A DNA stretch of 64,000 bases, taken from NCBI RefSeq assembly GCF_002858865.1, contig NZ_PJRR01000014.1, forward strand, positions 124,001 through 188,000, written 5' to 3'. The stretch is from Caulobacter vibrioides (lineage in GTDB: Bacteria; Pseudomonadota; Alphaproteobacteria; Caulobacterales; Caulobacteraceae). Position numbers and translations under genes: made by a program. The notes under the pieces were generated by a model that saw nothing but the letters and a program-made list of their open reading frames with translations, had not been told where the DNA came from and ran no database searches. Below, one piece after another: positions 36,758 through 46,272 of this stretch (positions are counted from its first letter, which is position 1; each line of letters opens with the position of its first letter).

Positions 36758-38245
36758 ATGTCGTCCCCGACCTCAGATCCGCCGAAGGGTGCGCCGGGCA
36801 AGAGCAAGCTGCCCGACACCTTTCTGATTCTGCTGTTTCTGGCCCTGGCGGCCTTCGTGAGCACCTGGATCTTCACGCCCGGTCGCTACGCCTTGAGCGC
36901 TAAGGGACGCATCGATCCGACGTCGTTCGAGGCCGGCGCGGCGCCGCTACGCGCGCCGCTCTTTGGCCAGGACGGCGCCGTGGGCTTTTTGAACGTTCCG
37001 TTCGAGGGACTGGTCGCCGGCGACCGATCCTCCACGACGGTCGGGCTGATGGCCTTCATCCTCGTGATCGGCGGCGTGTTCGGCGTCCTGATGCGCACCG
37101 GCTCGATCGACCGGGTGCTGACCGCCCTGATCGGTCCGCCAGACAAGCTGGGGACAGTGCGTGGCGACCTCATGGTGATGGGCCTGTTCGTCGCCTTCTC
37201 GCTGGCGGGCGCCGTTTTCGGCATGAGCGAGGAAGCAATCGCCATCAGCCTCATCCTGACGCCGATCCTGGTGCGCAGCGGCTATGACTCCATCACCGGC
37301 ATGCTGACCTGCTACGTGGCGACCCAGGTCGGCTTCGCCACCTCCTGGATGAACCCGTTCGGCTTGGTGATCGCGCAAAGCATCTCGGGTTTGCCCACCC
37401 TGTCGGGGATGAGCCTGCGCCTCGTCATGTGGGTGGTCTTCACCTTGGTCGGGGTGGCCTATCTTGGCTGGTACGCCCGCCGCGTGCGCCGCGATCCGAC
37501 GCTTTCGGTCGCCTTCCAGTCCGACGCGCGCTGGCGCGACACCGCCTCGGTCGTCGACTCAACCGCCTTTCGGAAGGGCGACCTCGTGGTGTTGGCCTTG
37601 CTGCTGGCGACCGTCATCTGGGTCGCGTGGGGCGTCATCGCCAAGGGCTATTATCTCGCCGAGATCGCGGCGCAGTTCTTCGCGATGGGTCTGGCCGTTG
37701 GTCTGATCGCCTACGTTCTGAAACTGGGCCAGTCCGGCGCGAACGATCTGGTTCGAGCGTTCGGCGAAGGCGCCGCGCAGCTGGCGCCAGCGGCGCTCGT
37801 CGTCGGGATCGCCAAGGGCGTCTTGCTGATGATCGGCGGCGACAAGCCCGACCACTGGAGTCTGCTCAACAGTCTGCTTCACGCCATGGGCGGCCTGACG
37901 GCCTTACTGCCCGACTGGGCGACGGCCTTGGGCATGCTGGGCTTCCAGAGCGCGATCAACCTCGTCATCGTGTCGGGCTCCGGCCAGGCCGCCCTGACCA
38001 TGCCCCTGATGGCTCCGCTGGCTGACCTAGCGGGCGTGTCTCGGCAAACGGCCGTGTTGGCGTTCCAACTGGGCGACGGGCTGACCAATATTGTCGCGCC
38101 GACCTCTGCGGCCCTGATGGGATGCCTAGCGGCCGGGCGCCTCGGCTTCTCCACCTGGATCACCTTCGTCTGGCGTCCGCTCGCGGGTCTCCTGCTGCTG
38201 GCGGCGGCCTTCATCCTGATCGCGCAGGGGCTGGGCTACCAATGA
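36758..38245 (+). CDS. YfcC-family inner-membrane transporter
   Basis: 495 residues from the ATG at 36758; an earlier GTG lies within the terminator stem and is unlikely. About 12 hydrophobic segments, in the order and with the motifs of the YfcC/ion-transporter superfamily: FILVIGGVFGVLMRTGSID, GAVFGMSEEAIAISLILTP, TSWMNPFGLVIAQ, a VSGSGQAALTMPLMAPLAD loop and FQLGDGLTNIVAPTSAALMG. Relatives are annotated as basic amino-acid or peptide carriers. Between a TonB receptor and two peptidases for beta-aspartyl peptides, it probably imports the dipeptide or arginine. It overlaps the next gene by four bases. Confidence 0.85.
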   Translation: MSSPTSDPPKGAPGKSKLPDTFLILLFLALAAFVSTWIFTPGRYALSAKGRIDPTSFEAGAAPLRAPLFGQDGAVGFLNVPFEGLVAGDRSSTTVGLMAFILVIGGVFGVLMRTGSIDRVLTALIGPPDKLGTVRGDLMVMGLFVAFSLAGAVFGMSEEAIAISLILTPILVRSGYDSITGMLTCYVATQVGFATSWMNPFGLVIAQSISGLPTLSGMSLRLVMWVVFTLVGVAYLGWYARRVRRDPTLSVAFQSDARWRDTASVVDSTAFRKGDLVVLALLLATVIWVAWGVIAKGYYLAEIAAQFFAMGLAVGLIAYVLKLGQSGANDLVRAFGEGAAQLAPAALVVGIAKGVLLMIGGDKPDHWSLLNSLLHAMGGLTALLPDWATALGMLGFQSAINLVIVSGSGQAALTMPLMAPLADLAGVSRQTAVLAFQLGDGLTNIVAPTSAALMGCLAAGRLGFSTWITFVWRPLAGLLLLAAAFILIAQGLGYQ

Positions 38246-39465
38246 AGCGGCTGACGATGGGACTTGGTCTCGCCGTGCTGGCGGCGGGGCCGGCCTTGGC
38301 GGAGACCGGGCGCCTAGTGATCGCCGGCGGCGCGGTGGATCCGGCCAACGACGCGCTTTACGGCGCCTTTATCGCCGAGGCGGCGCGTCACGCCGCCGAT
38401 CCTCGCGCGCCCCGCTTCGTGATCGTGCCCGCGGGCTCCGCCGAACCCAGCGGATCCGCCGAGGCGATGATCGGCCATCTTGTCCGACGGGGCGTGGCGC
38501 GTGAGGTGATCGCCGTCGCCGAGATCGCGATGGTCGACGATCCGGAGACGCCCGCAGTCGACGAATCACGATGGCGCGACGGCGCCAGCTTGGCCAGCGA
38601 GATCGCCAAGCTCTCGACCGCCGACGGGATCTGGTTCGTCGGCGGCGATCAGTCCCGGATCATCGCGACGCTGAAGACCCACCAGGGCGGCGATACGCCG
38701 TTCCTGGCGCGTCTGCGCGCGCGGTGGCGGACTGGTGCGGCGATCGGCGGGACCAGCGCTGGCGCTGCCATGATGAGTGGTCCGATGATCGTCGCAGGCG
38801 ATAGTCCGGCCGCCCTCGTGTTGCCGGTGGGCGCAGCAGCGGGGCCGCTGGGCGAACCACTCTCCATGGGCCAGGGCTTGGGCTTCTTTTCGTTTGGGCT
38901 CGTCGATCAACATTTCGACCGTCGCAAACGCCTGGGGCGCTTGGCGCGCGCGCTGGGCGCCCTATCGCCGACCCAGCGGCTGGGCTTCGGCGTCGACGAG
39001 AACACCGCCATGGTGGTCGATGTCGATCGACACGCAGCCCGCGTGATCGGCGCCGGCGCGGTGACCGTGCTGGACGCCCGTAAGCCGGGCCGCCTGCGGC
39101 GTGAGCCCTACGCCTTGCGGAACGCGACGCTCACCATGCTCACCGATGGCGACGCGATCGATCTGCGGTCACTGCATGTGACGCCGTCCTCCGGAAAAGT
39201 GCTCGTCGCGACGCCATTGTCCGCGCGATCACGACCCGAGGCGCGGCTGGCTTCTGAGCTTCTCGCGCTGCCCGTTGGCGCCGCACACCGGCTGACTCAG
39301 CCGATCGGTGACCATGCGCGCGTCGACTTCAGCTTCGCGCGGGCGCGAGGCGCCAGGGTCTTCGTTGGCCCCGATCAGCCTGACCGATCGGGCGTCACGC
39401 TCATTGACGTGAAGCTTTCGATCACGTCGCACATCCAATCCAAAGAACCGCAGGGCCGACCATGA
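38242..39465 (+). CDS. Exported cyanophycinase-like peptidase, family S51
   Basis: 407 residues. The ATG at 38242 overlaps the transporter stop. The first 20 residues form a signal peptide (LGLAVLAAGPALAE). The S51 fold follows: RLVIAGGAVDPANDALY, then GIWFVGGDQSRI, the nucleophile Ser172 in GGTSAGAAMMSG, and GLGFFSFGLVDQHFDRRKRLGRL, typical of cyanophycinases. Cyanophycinase cuts the multi-L-arginyl-poly-L-aspartate polymer to beta-Asp-Arg dipeptides. Export distinguishes it from the cytoplasmic enzyme of cyanobacteria and points to scavenging of external polymer. The C-terminal 110 residues are an extra domain I do not recognise. Confidence 0.85.
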   Translation: MKRLTMGLGLAVLAAGPALAETGRLVIAGGAVDPANDALYGAFIAEAARHAADPRAPRFVIVPAGSAEPSGSAEAMIGHLVRRGVAREVIAVAEIAMVDDPETPAVDESRWRDGASLASEIAKLSTADGIWFVGGDQSRIIATLKTHQGGDTPFLARLRARWRTGAAIGGTSAGAAMMSGPMIVAGDSPAALVLPVGAAAGPLGEPLSMGQGLGFFSFGLVDQHFDRRKRLGRLARALGALSPTQRLGFGVDENTAMVVDVDRHAARVIGAGAVTVLDARKPGRLRREPYALRNATLTMLTDGDAIDLRSLHVTPSSGKVLVATPLSARSRPEARLASELLALPVGAAHRLTQPIGDHARVDFSFARARGARVFVGPDQPDRSGVTLIDVKLSITSHIQSKEPQGRP

Positions 39466-40346
39466 CCGATGTCCCCTATGTAATCGCTCTGCATGGCGGG
39501 GCGGGCGTGATCCCGGGACGGGACTATGGTCGCGCGCTCGACCATCTTCGCGATCTTGCGGCGCGGATGTCATCCAAGCTCGCGGACGGGCTCGACGCGA
39601 TCGACGCGGTCGAGATCGCCGTGACGGAAATGGAGGACAGCGGCCTCTATGTTGCTGGGCGCGGCTCGGCCCCGAACGCTGTGGGCGTGGTCGAAATGGA
39701 TGCCTCGATCATGGACGGCGCGCGCCACCGCGCGGGGGCGGTCTGCGCCATACAGGGCGTCGCCAGTCCAGTGGGCGCGGCGCGCCAGGTGCTTGAGGCC
39801 ACGCCGCACGTTCTCCTGGCCGGAGAAGGCGCCAGTCAGTTCGCGCGCGCGCGCGGCCTGCCGCTGATCGGGGATCCCGCAAACTTCTACCGCACGCCTG
39901 TCGGCCTCACTCAGGCCGACATCGACGCTGAGGCCGCCGCCTTGGCGCACGGCACGGTGGGCGCCGTGGCGCTCGACCGGCGGGGAGCCCTGGCCGCGGC
40001 GACGTCGACGGGCGGTGTCTTCGGAAAGCGGCCCGGACGAGTAGGCGACACCCCTCTGCCCGGCGCGGGCGTATGGGCTGACGGCGAAGTCGCCGTGTCC
40101 TGCACCGGGGTCGGCGAGTACTTCATTCTCGGCGCGACGGCCTATGACGTCGCCGCCCGCCTTCGCTACGCGGGACAATCCCTCGACCAAGCCTGCCAGG
40201 GCGCCATAGCCCGGATCGGCGAACTGGGCGGGGATGGTGGCCTGATCGCCGTGGACCGGCGCGGCCGTGTGAGCTTCCAGTTCAATTCACCGGGCCTGAA
40301 GCGCGCGGTGGCTGGCTGCGGGCGCCTCACGCAAGCGGTGGTTTAG
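39462..40346 (+). CDS. Isoaspartyl peptidase / plant-type L-asparaginase (Ntn hydrolase)
   Basis: 294 residues, overlapping the previous gene by four bases. The N-terminal HGGAGVIPG motif and the self-cleavage site HGTVGAVALD are present; after processing, Thr165 becomes the catalytic N-terminal nucleophile. TSTGGVFGKRPGRVGDTPLPGAG is the substrate-binding loop typical of plant-type asparaginases. The family hydrolyses beta-aspartyl dipeptides and sometimes asparagine. No signal peptide, so it acts in the cytoplasm. Next to a cyanophycinase-like gene it is the natural enzyme to split beta-Asp-Arg into Asp and Arg. Confidence 0.92.
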   Translation: MTDVPYVIALHGGAGVIPGRDYGRALDHLRDLAARMSSKLADGLDAIDAVEIAVTEMEDSGLYVAGRGSAPNAVGVVEMDASIMDGARHRAGAVCAIQGVASPVGAARQVLEATPHVLLAGEGASQFARARGLPLIGDPANFYRTPVGLTQADIDAEAAALAHGTVGAVALDRRGALAAATSTGGVFGKRPGRVGDTPLPGAGVWADGEVAVSCTGVGEYFILGATAYDVAARLRYAGQSLDQACQGAIARIGELGGDGGLIAVDRRGRVSFQFNSPGLKRAVAGCGRLTQAVV

Positions 40347-40825
40347 CGGCAAATGCGACGTTCACAGATTCGGTGGCCTCGAGCTCGACGACGCGCTGGA
40401 AACATCCGAGCAGGCCGACCTCTAGGCGCCATCTCTAGTCGTTTTCGATTGCGCGACACCTCTGCCCGAACATCCTAGAGGTGCGCCAATGTCAGCCGCT
40501 GGCGCTGGGAGGCCGGATGACCTGCCGCTACAGGAACATTTCCGGCTTTCTTGGTTGGACGCTTACGCACCCGTCAGGGGATAAGTCGAGCGGTCTCAGC
40601 CTGCAGCGCAGCGGCTACGATAGCTCAGGTGTTCGTATGGCTATCTGAAGGTCGGAGCGCTCCCGCTGGGCACGTCGATCTGCCCTCCCCGCCCGCTTGC
40701 GGACCTTCCGAAAGTCAACCATCGCTTGCCGGGCCTGACGATTGCCGAACGGCGACGCCTGGCCTGGCGCCTGCCGAAAGGCGACGTTTGCCAGCGATGG
40801 ACGCCCGCCCCTAGGATCTTGGCCT
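40347..40825. other. 480-base region without a supported gene
   Basis: Lies between the isoaspartyl peptidase and the convergent serine hydrolase. Short open frames here have no recognisable pattern and I see no T-run terminator. The composition resembles decayed coding sequence, but no family could be identified. Confidence 0.4.
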
Positions 40826-42298
40826 TCAGGGCTGCACAAGCTTGGCGATCATTTCGCGAGCGTGATCGTTACCGGGATTCAGCTCAAGGGAACGGCGATA
40901 GTTGGAAATCGCCGCCCCCTTGTCGCCAGTGGCCGCCAAGCCATCTCCGTAACTGTCGTAAGCATTGGCGCTAGCTGGGAAACTGGCGACGTTGAACGCG
41001 AACATCGCGCGTCCAGCGACGGGCCGCCCTGCCTCAATTAGGCGATAGCCCCAGCCATTCACATAGTCCTCAGTGAGGTGAAGTTCGGGGTAGCGCTGGC
41101 GGACAAGGGACACCGATGCGGCCACATCCGCGTAGTCGCTTTCTTCAAGCATCGCCTCTAGCGCCTTCAAACCTGCAGGTGGTCCAAACAGGGCTTCATG
41201 CACCGCCCGTGCAAGCTCTCCTAGGCGCCATTCCAAGCCCACGCGGTTGGCCAGGATGACGGAGCCATACCCCTTACCGGGATAGAATTCGCAGTAGCTG
41301 GAAAAGCCGTATGTGCTCCCGCTGTGGCTCAGATAGAGTTGACTGTCGGCCGTTTTGTTGACGAGCCAATGATAGCCAATCGCGCCGGTCTCCGGTGTGC
41401 CGAAGGTTGGCTCATGAGTGAGCGCAATGGCCGGGCTCGACGCCGCCAAATGGGCGTTGAGGTAACGCGCCATGTCGATCGCTGAATAGCGAAGGTTTCC
41501 TGCGCCGAGGCTTACCGCATCGATGGATGGCGGAGCCTCAAGCCCAGTTCCATCATAGCCTCGCGCCAGAATACTACGTGGCGGCTCGACGACGCCTGCC
41601 CCCATGCCAAAGGGCCGCTCGATGTAGCGCGCCAGCAAGGTCTGATAGGATTGTCCGTAAACGCGTTCGAGAACGACACGAAGAAGCTCGGACGCCACAT
41701 TGGAATGCCTAGGCGTTCGACCAGGGACATCGACCAAGCTGGCGTTGCGAAGATCGATCATCAACTGATCGGTACTGTAGTTTGCCAGCATCTGAGCTGC
41801 GACCAACGCGGCCTCGGATGGCTTGGCGTTTGCAGCAGCAGTGCGCCAGTCAGGAATGTTATCCGGCAGCGCCGATGTTGTGTTGACGAGGTCGATCAGC
41901 CGAACCGGACGCCCGTCGCGCACGAGATTGTCATACCCTGCGGGCAGATGTTGCCGTACGTCGTCTGAGGCGACAAGCCGCCGCTCTTTTATGGCATGGG
42001 CCAAAAGAAGGCCGGTGAAAGTCTTGGAGATTGAGCCAATTTCAAAAACAGATCGCTCGCTAACCGGGGATCCGTCGCGCGCCATCAGACCGGCATTGTA
42101 GTGTCGCGTGCGGTTATCCTGGACGACGGCCACCGAGATGCCATCGGCCTGATGCTCTGTGACGATCTTTGCAACCAGGGCGTCGATAGGATCCGGTCGT
42201 GTTTGCGCTCGGACATCCCATGCAGTCAGCAGAGGTGTCGTGGATACGAGGGCCAGAAAACTGCGGCGCTGAAGGCCATCACCCGAGAACCGCATCAT
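40826..42298 (-). CDS. Exported beta-lactamase-family serine hydrolase (class C/PBP-like)
   Basis: 490 residues from the ATG at 42298 with GGAAG six bases upstream; a GTG at 42322 is weaker. The N-terminus has a Tat-type leader (LQRRSFLALV). The active-site tetrad SISK is in EIGSISKTFTGLLLAHAI. At the second motif, where the family usually has YxN, this protein reads HSN (RHSNVASELL). The C-terminal part (about 420-490) resembles a TPR-type helical repeat (SYGDGLAATGDKGAAISNYR). Such proteins are esterases or D-amino peptidases more often than true beta-lactamases; the substrate is unknown. Confidence 0.85.
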   Translation of the reverse strand: MMRFSGDGLQRRSFLALVSTTPLLTAWDVRAQTRPDPIDALVAKIVTEHQADGISVAVVQDNRTRHYNAGLMARDGSPVSERSVFEIGSISKTFTGLLLAHAIKERRLVASDDVRQHLPAGYDNLVRDGRPVRLIDLVNTTSALPDNIPDWRTAAANAKPSEAALVAAQMLANYSTDQLMIDLRNASLVDVPGRTPRHSNVASELLRVVLERVYGQSYQTLLARYIERPFGMGAGVVEPPRSILARGYDGTGLEAPPSIDAVSLGAGNLRYSAIDMARYLNAHLAASSPAIALTHEPTFGTPETGAIGYHWLVNKTADSQLYLSHSGSTYGFSSYCEFYPGKGYGSVILANRVGLEWRLGELARAVHEALFGPPAGLKALEAMLEESDYADVAASVSLVRQRYPELHLTEDYVNGWGYRLIEAGRPVAGRAMFAFNVASFPASANAYDSYGDGLAATGDKGAAISNYRRSLELNPGNDHAREMIAKLVQP

Positions 42299-42609
42299 AG
42301 AAATCTTCCAGCCATGTTTCACCCCCCCATAAGGATCGCTTGGGGGATTTGCTAGGCCATTTGGTGGAAGGCATCAGGCCGCGTTCGAACGGCCGGCTCG
42401 ATTTCCAGCACTACCGCGAGAAGCGCAAACAGTCCTCTCTCTTGGCGTGGGAAGTGCGCCATTTGCTGCCGTTGACTAACCTCTAGAAAGGCGACATTCG
42501 GCGGAGGTGTTCACGTCGCCTTTGCTACGTCCGATCGCTTCCACCTCGGCGCGGACGCGACCGGTGGTGAGTGGGGTAGAGGGCGCGGATTTCGGATACC
42601 TCCTCAACC
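42299..42609. other. Intergenic region, 310 bases
   Basis: Contains the upstream region of the serine hydrolase and the downstream region of the GH92 gene. A short palindrome GGCCGCGTTCGAACGGCC-like stretch near 42390 is the only structure seen. No gene is supported. Confidence 0.35.
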
Positions 42610-45189
42610 TCAGAGCGGCGGCGCACCCGAGGTGGGCGCCGCACAGGACGCCCCCGCGATGAGCTCGACCTCGGAGACGCTCGCCTCACTGCCACCGTCC
42701 AGCACCCATCGCAGACGGGCGTATCGTCCCGGCGCCAGCGGGAAGGTCCGGGTCGCGTGGCGATGGTCGAACACCACCTTGCTCTGCTGGTCGACGCTCA
42801 CCCAGACTCGCCCGTCATGGGCCTGCAGGGTCCAGTGCGAGGGATCGGCTTGGTCGGGGCCGACGCTGACAGAATAGGCGGCGATGCAGGCGGGCGCCTT
42901 GAGACTGAGGGTGACCGACTGGCCCGGCGCGGCGCGCCAACCCGTCGAGGTCTTGCCGTCGACAAGGCTGGGCTGATCGGCGCGCGCCGTCAGCACCGCG
43001 CCCGCATAGATCCACTGTCCCGGCTGATCGGACATCGACAGGGACAGAACGCCGCCGCCCAAGAGCTGGGCCTGCGAGACATAGGGCCCGGCCAAAGGTT
43101 TGCCGTTGAAGCTCGCGCTCGCGATGTAGGGACGGCTGGCTCCGGCTTTGGCCGCCAGGATCTCAAGCGTCTTGCCGTTCTCCAACTGGATCACGGTGCG
43201 ACCATAGCGGGGCCCGTGCAGGTAGTAGAGATCGCTGCCCAGCTTCGGGAACAGCCCCAGGCTGTTGAAGACGAAGTTGGAGCTCATCGCGCCGGCGTCC
43301 TCATCGCCCGGATAGGCGTCCGCGGTGAAGTGCTTGACCACCTCCCCCGCCCAACGGGACGACAGATCCGCCCGTCCGATCGCGTGGAACAACCATGGCG
43401 TGGCGAACGACGGCTCGTTGGTGATGTCGATCAGGCCCGCATCGAGGGCGTGGTTCAGGCGCTCATTGAACCGAACGCGACCGCCCATCGCCTCGACCAG
43501 GCCCGGCAAGTCGTGCAGCACCCCATACGAATAGATCCAGGCCGTGCCCTCATAGTAGCCGACGTTGTTGTGGACCTTGCCGTCCCAGCCGAGCTTCGGG
43601 TCGATGTCCTGAAACTTTCCGTCGGCATAGCGCGGCATCAGAAAGCCTGAGAAGCCGTCGCTGGTCGCGTCAGGGTTCCAGATCTTGCGCCAGTTGGCCG
43701 AGCGCTCGGTCAGGATCTTGGCCTCGTCGGTCTGGCCGGCCTTGGCGGCGACCTGGGCGGCATAGAAGTCGTTCAGCGCGAAGCCCAGGGTCGAGGAGCC
43801 TGACTTGGCCCTCTGGTTGTTCGGCTCGGGGCTACGGTCGCCGACCGCGAAATAGCCGCTCTCCAGATAGCGCGGGCGGCGCCGCTCAAAAGCGTTGAAA
43901 CGAGCGACCCGCCAGGCGTCGCGCCAGTTCACACCCTCGGCCCCGCGCAGCAGGGCCTCGCCCAGGACGTTGTCGACTTCATCCCCGCCCTGCCCGACAT
44001 GATAGTTCTGGCCGCCGATGATCGCCGTATCCGCCGCCCCGAACTTGTCGAAGGTGTGGATCAGCGAATTGACATTGGCTGTGTAGAGGCTGGGCCGGAG
44101 CACCGATATCAGCGGGAACAGCGTCCGATAGGTGTCCCAGAGGGTGTAGTGCTCGTCCCAGTTCGGACGGCCAAGTCTTGCGGCCGGCTGGTCCAGCGAG
44201 CGGTCACGCGGGTGCGTCGAGGCGTGGTACAGCGCGCTGTAGAAGCGACGCTGTTGGCTTTCGGCCATTCCCTCCACGCGCACCTGACCCAAACGATCGT
44301 TCCAGGCGGCTTGGGTGTCGCGGCGAACCCGCTCGAAGTCCCAGTCAGGGATCTCGCGGTCCAGCAAGGCCTTGGCCATCTCGGCGCTGACAAAGGAGAC
44401 GGCGATCTTCACCAGGAGGGGCTTGGTGGGCGTGGTCTTGAAGGTGAGCCAGGCGCCCAGCCGCTCATCCGACCCTGTGCGGCCCGACAGGGCGCCGTCC
44501 CTGCGTTCAGCCTTGTCGAAGACACCCCAGGCGGTCGGGTTCTGATCAAACTCGGCCACGAACCAGATGTCGATCAGGGCCGGGTTCCAGTAACCCTTGG
44601 CCTTGACGTGGCCAACGATACGCCCCTGCTCGGGGAACAGTTGGACATCGGCCTGTTCCGAAGCCACCAGCCCGCCGACCTTGCGGGTCACGTCCAGGAC
44701 GACCTGCGCCTGGTCGGTCGTGGGATAGGTCAGCCGGTAGATGGCCGCGTAGTGCGCCGGCGTGATCTCCACCTTGGTGTCGTAGCGGGTGAGCCGGACT
44801 GAATAGGCGTCGGCCGCCAGGGTCTCATCGGCCTTGGGCGACAGATGGGCGGCTTCGTCGAAAACAGGCTCGCCGACCTGCGGCGACAACAGGAAGGTCC
44901 CGTAGGTGGTGACGCCACCGGATCCTTGCGAATGAAGCTGAGCAAAGCCGCTGATCGGTTCGGCCGGGTTGTAGCCGGCGTTACTGGCCTTCAGCGTGTC
45001 CGGCGACGGGTGGATCGATCCGTTTGGCCGGGTCGGCCCGGGAATGGTGTCGCCTTGATTATCGTCTCCCAAGCCGACGCGAAGGTCGGGAAGCTTGTAG
45101 AGCGCACGACCGGGCGCGGCTTGGGCTTGGTGAGCGGCCCCAAGAGCCAGAGCAAAGCCGACGACAAGGAGTTGGACTCGGAAACGCAC
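42610..45189 (-). CDS. Exported GH92 family alpha-mannosidase
   Basis: 859 residues. I use the GTG at 45189, which has GGGA seven bases upstream and gives a clean signal peptide (LLVVGFALALGAAHQAQA); a GTG at 45213 adds eight residues. The GH92 two-domain catalytic region spans about 30-735, with LWDTYRTLFPLISVL, the GQGGDEVDNVLGEALLRGAEG region, GYYEGTAWIYSYGVLHDLPG and GDEDAGAMSSNFVFNSLGLFP, typical of these calcium-dependent exo-alpha-mannosidases. The last 120 residues look like an F5/8-type (CBM32-like) carbohydrate-binding domain. Likely periplasmic, trimming mannose-containing glycans. It follows the LacI gene by 36 bases. Confidence 0.88.
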   Translation of the reverse strand: MRFRVQLLVVGFALALGAAHQAQAAPGRALYKLPDLRVGLGDDNQGDTIPGPTRPNGSIHPSPDTLKASNAGYNPAEPISGFAQLHSQGSGGVTTYGTFLLSPQVGEPVFDEAAHLSPKADETLAADAYSVRLTRYDTKVEITPAHYAAIYRLTYPTTDQAQVVLDVTRKVGGLVASEQADVQLFPEQGRIVGHVKAKGYWNPALIDIWFVAEFDQNPTAWGVFDKAERRDGALSGRTGSDERLGAWLTFKTTPTKPLLVKIAVSFVSAEMAKALLDREIPDWDFERVRRDTQAAWNDRLGQVRVEGMAESQQRRFYSALYHASTHPRDRSLDQPAARLGRPNWDEHYTLWDTYRTLFPLISVLRPSLYTANVNSLIHTFDKFGAADTAIIGGQNYHVGQGGDEVDNVLGEALLRGAEGVNWRDAWRVARFNAFERRRPRYLESGYFAVGDRSPEPNNQRAKSGSSTLGFALNDFYAAQVAAKAGQTDEAKILTERSANWRKIWNPDATSDGFSGFLMPRYADGKFQDIDPKLGWDGKVHNNVGYYEGTAWIYSYGVLHDLPGLVEAMGGRVRFNERLNHALDAGLIDITNEPSFATPWLFHAIGRADLSSRWAGEVVKHFTADAYPGDEDAGAMSSNFVFNSLGLFPKLGSDLYYLHGPRYGRTVIQLENGKTLEILAAKAGASRPYIASASFNGKPLAGPYVSQAQLLGGGVLSLSMSDQPGQWIYAGAVLTARADQPSLVDGKTSTGWRAAPGQSVTLSLKAPACIAAYSVSVGPDQADPSHWTLQAHDGRVWVSVDQQSKVVFDHRHATRTFPLAPGRYARLRWVLDGGSEASVSEVELIAGASCAAPTSGAPPL

Positions 45190-45225
45190 GACAGGTCCCT
45201 TTCCCGGGTTCACGGTTGTTCTGGT

Positions 45226-46272
45226 TCAGTGTCTTGAGGTCAGCGGCGCGCTCAGCGCAGGCGACGCCATCAGGTGGACCGGCAAGGGAGGATGGCGTTC
45301 CATTTCCCGGTCCTGAATCAGATGCAGGATCCTGTCGACGGCGACACGCCCCATGGCCGCTGCAGGTTGGACGACGCAGATGTACGGCTCGGGGAAGAAG
45401 CGGGCCATCTCGGCCACACCGAAGAACATCAGCAGCACCTTGCCGATCGCCTCCGGCGCCAGGGCGCGCATTGCATCGGCCACCCCGACCGCCAGTGGGA
45501 ATGAGGCGCAAAAGATCGCGTCAGGCCGCTCGGCTTGGGACCACAGGCGCTCGAACGCCTGATAGCCGTCGGCCTCGGCCAACCCGCCGGTGATGACCCA
45601 GTCGGGATTGATCGACAGGCCTGCCGCCCGCATGCCGGCCTCATAGCCAGCCCGGCGTTCACGCCCGATGTTGATCGCGTCATAGCCCGCCAGATGGGCG
45701 ATGCGGGTGCGTCCGAGCGCAGCAGCGGCCAATACCGCGTCATGCGCGCCGCCCCGGTCGTCCATGGTCACGGCCTCGAACGATTGGAGGTCACACGGCG
45801 CGCGGTCGAAATAGACCAGCGGCACCCCTCGAGGGGCAAGCCAGCGATAGTCGCTGAGAAGCTCGTCGCGTCGCTCGCTGACAGAGACCAGAAGACCTTC
45901 CACCCGCATGGAGACAAAGGTTTCCACATGGCGACGCTCCACGGAGGGCTGTTCCTGAGAGACGCCGAAAAGAATCTCATAGCCCTGCTCGGCGGCCGCC
46001 TCTTGGATCGCACCCAGCGACTCCGCGAAGAACGCGTGGCGAATCTTGGGAACAACCACACCGAGGAGCTTGCTGCCCCCCTGGGCCTGAAGGGATCGGG
46101 CGAAGTGATTGGGCACGTAACCCATCTCCGCAGCGGCGCGTTTGACGCGCTCGACCGTCTCGGGCGCCATGTCAGCATGGCCCCTGAGCGCTTTGGAGAC
46201 GCTCATGCTCGATAGGCCTAGCCTTTTGGCGATATCGATGAGTCGGACGTGGGCTTTCTTGCTTTGGATCAC
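45226..46272 (-). CDS. LacI-family transcriptional regulator
   Basis: 348 residues from a GTG preceded by GGGAGC. The N-terminal LacI helix-turn-helix and hinge are clear: VRLIDIAKRLGLSSMSVSKA, then VKRAAAEMGYVPNHFARSLQ. The rest is the periplasmic-binding-protein-like sugar sensor (about 65-345), with LLGVVVPKIRHAFFAESLGA. It sits between the GH28 and GH92 genes and is probably the local repressor, released by a sugar from the degraded glycan. Its best visible target is the palindrome TTAACGTTAA on the TonB-receptor promoter. Confidence 0.92.
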   Translation of the reverse strand: MIQSKKAHVRLIDIAKRLGLSSMSVSKALRGHADMAPETVERVKRAAAEMGYVPNHFARSLQAQGGSKLLGVVVPKIRHAFFAESLGAIQEAAAEQGYEILFGVSQEQPSVERRHVETFVSMRVEGLLVSVSERRDELLSDYRWLAPRGVPLVYFDRAPCDLQSFEAVTMDDRGGAHDAVLAAAALGRTRIAHLAGYDAINIGRERRAGYEAGMRAAGLSINPDWVITGGLAEADGYQAFERLWSQAERPDAIFCASFPLAVGVADAMRALAPEAIGKVLLMFFGVAEMARFFPEPYICVVQPAAAMGRVAVDRILHLIQDREMERHPPLPVHLMASPALSAPLTSRH

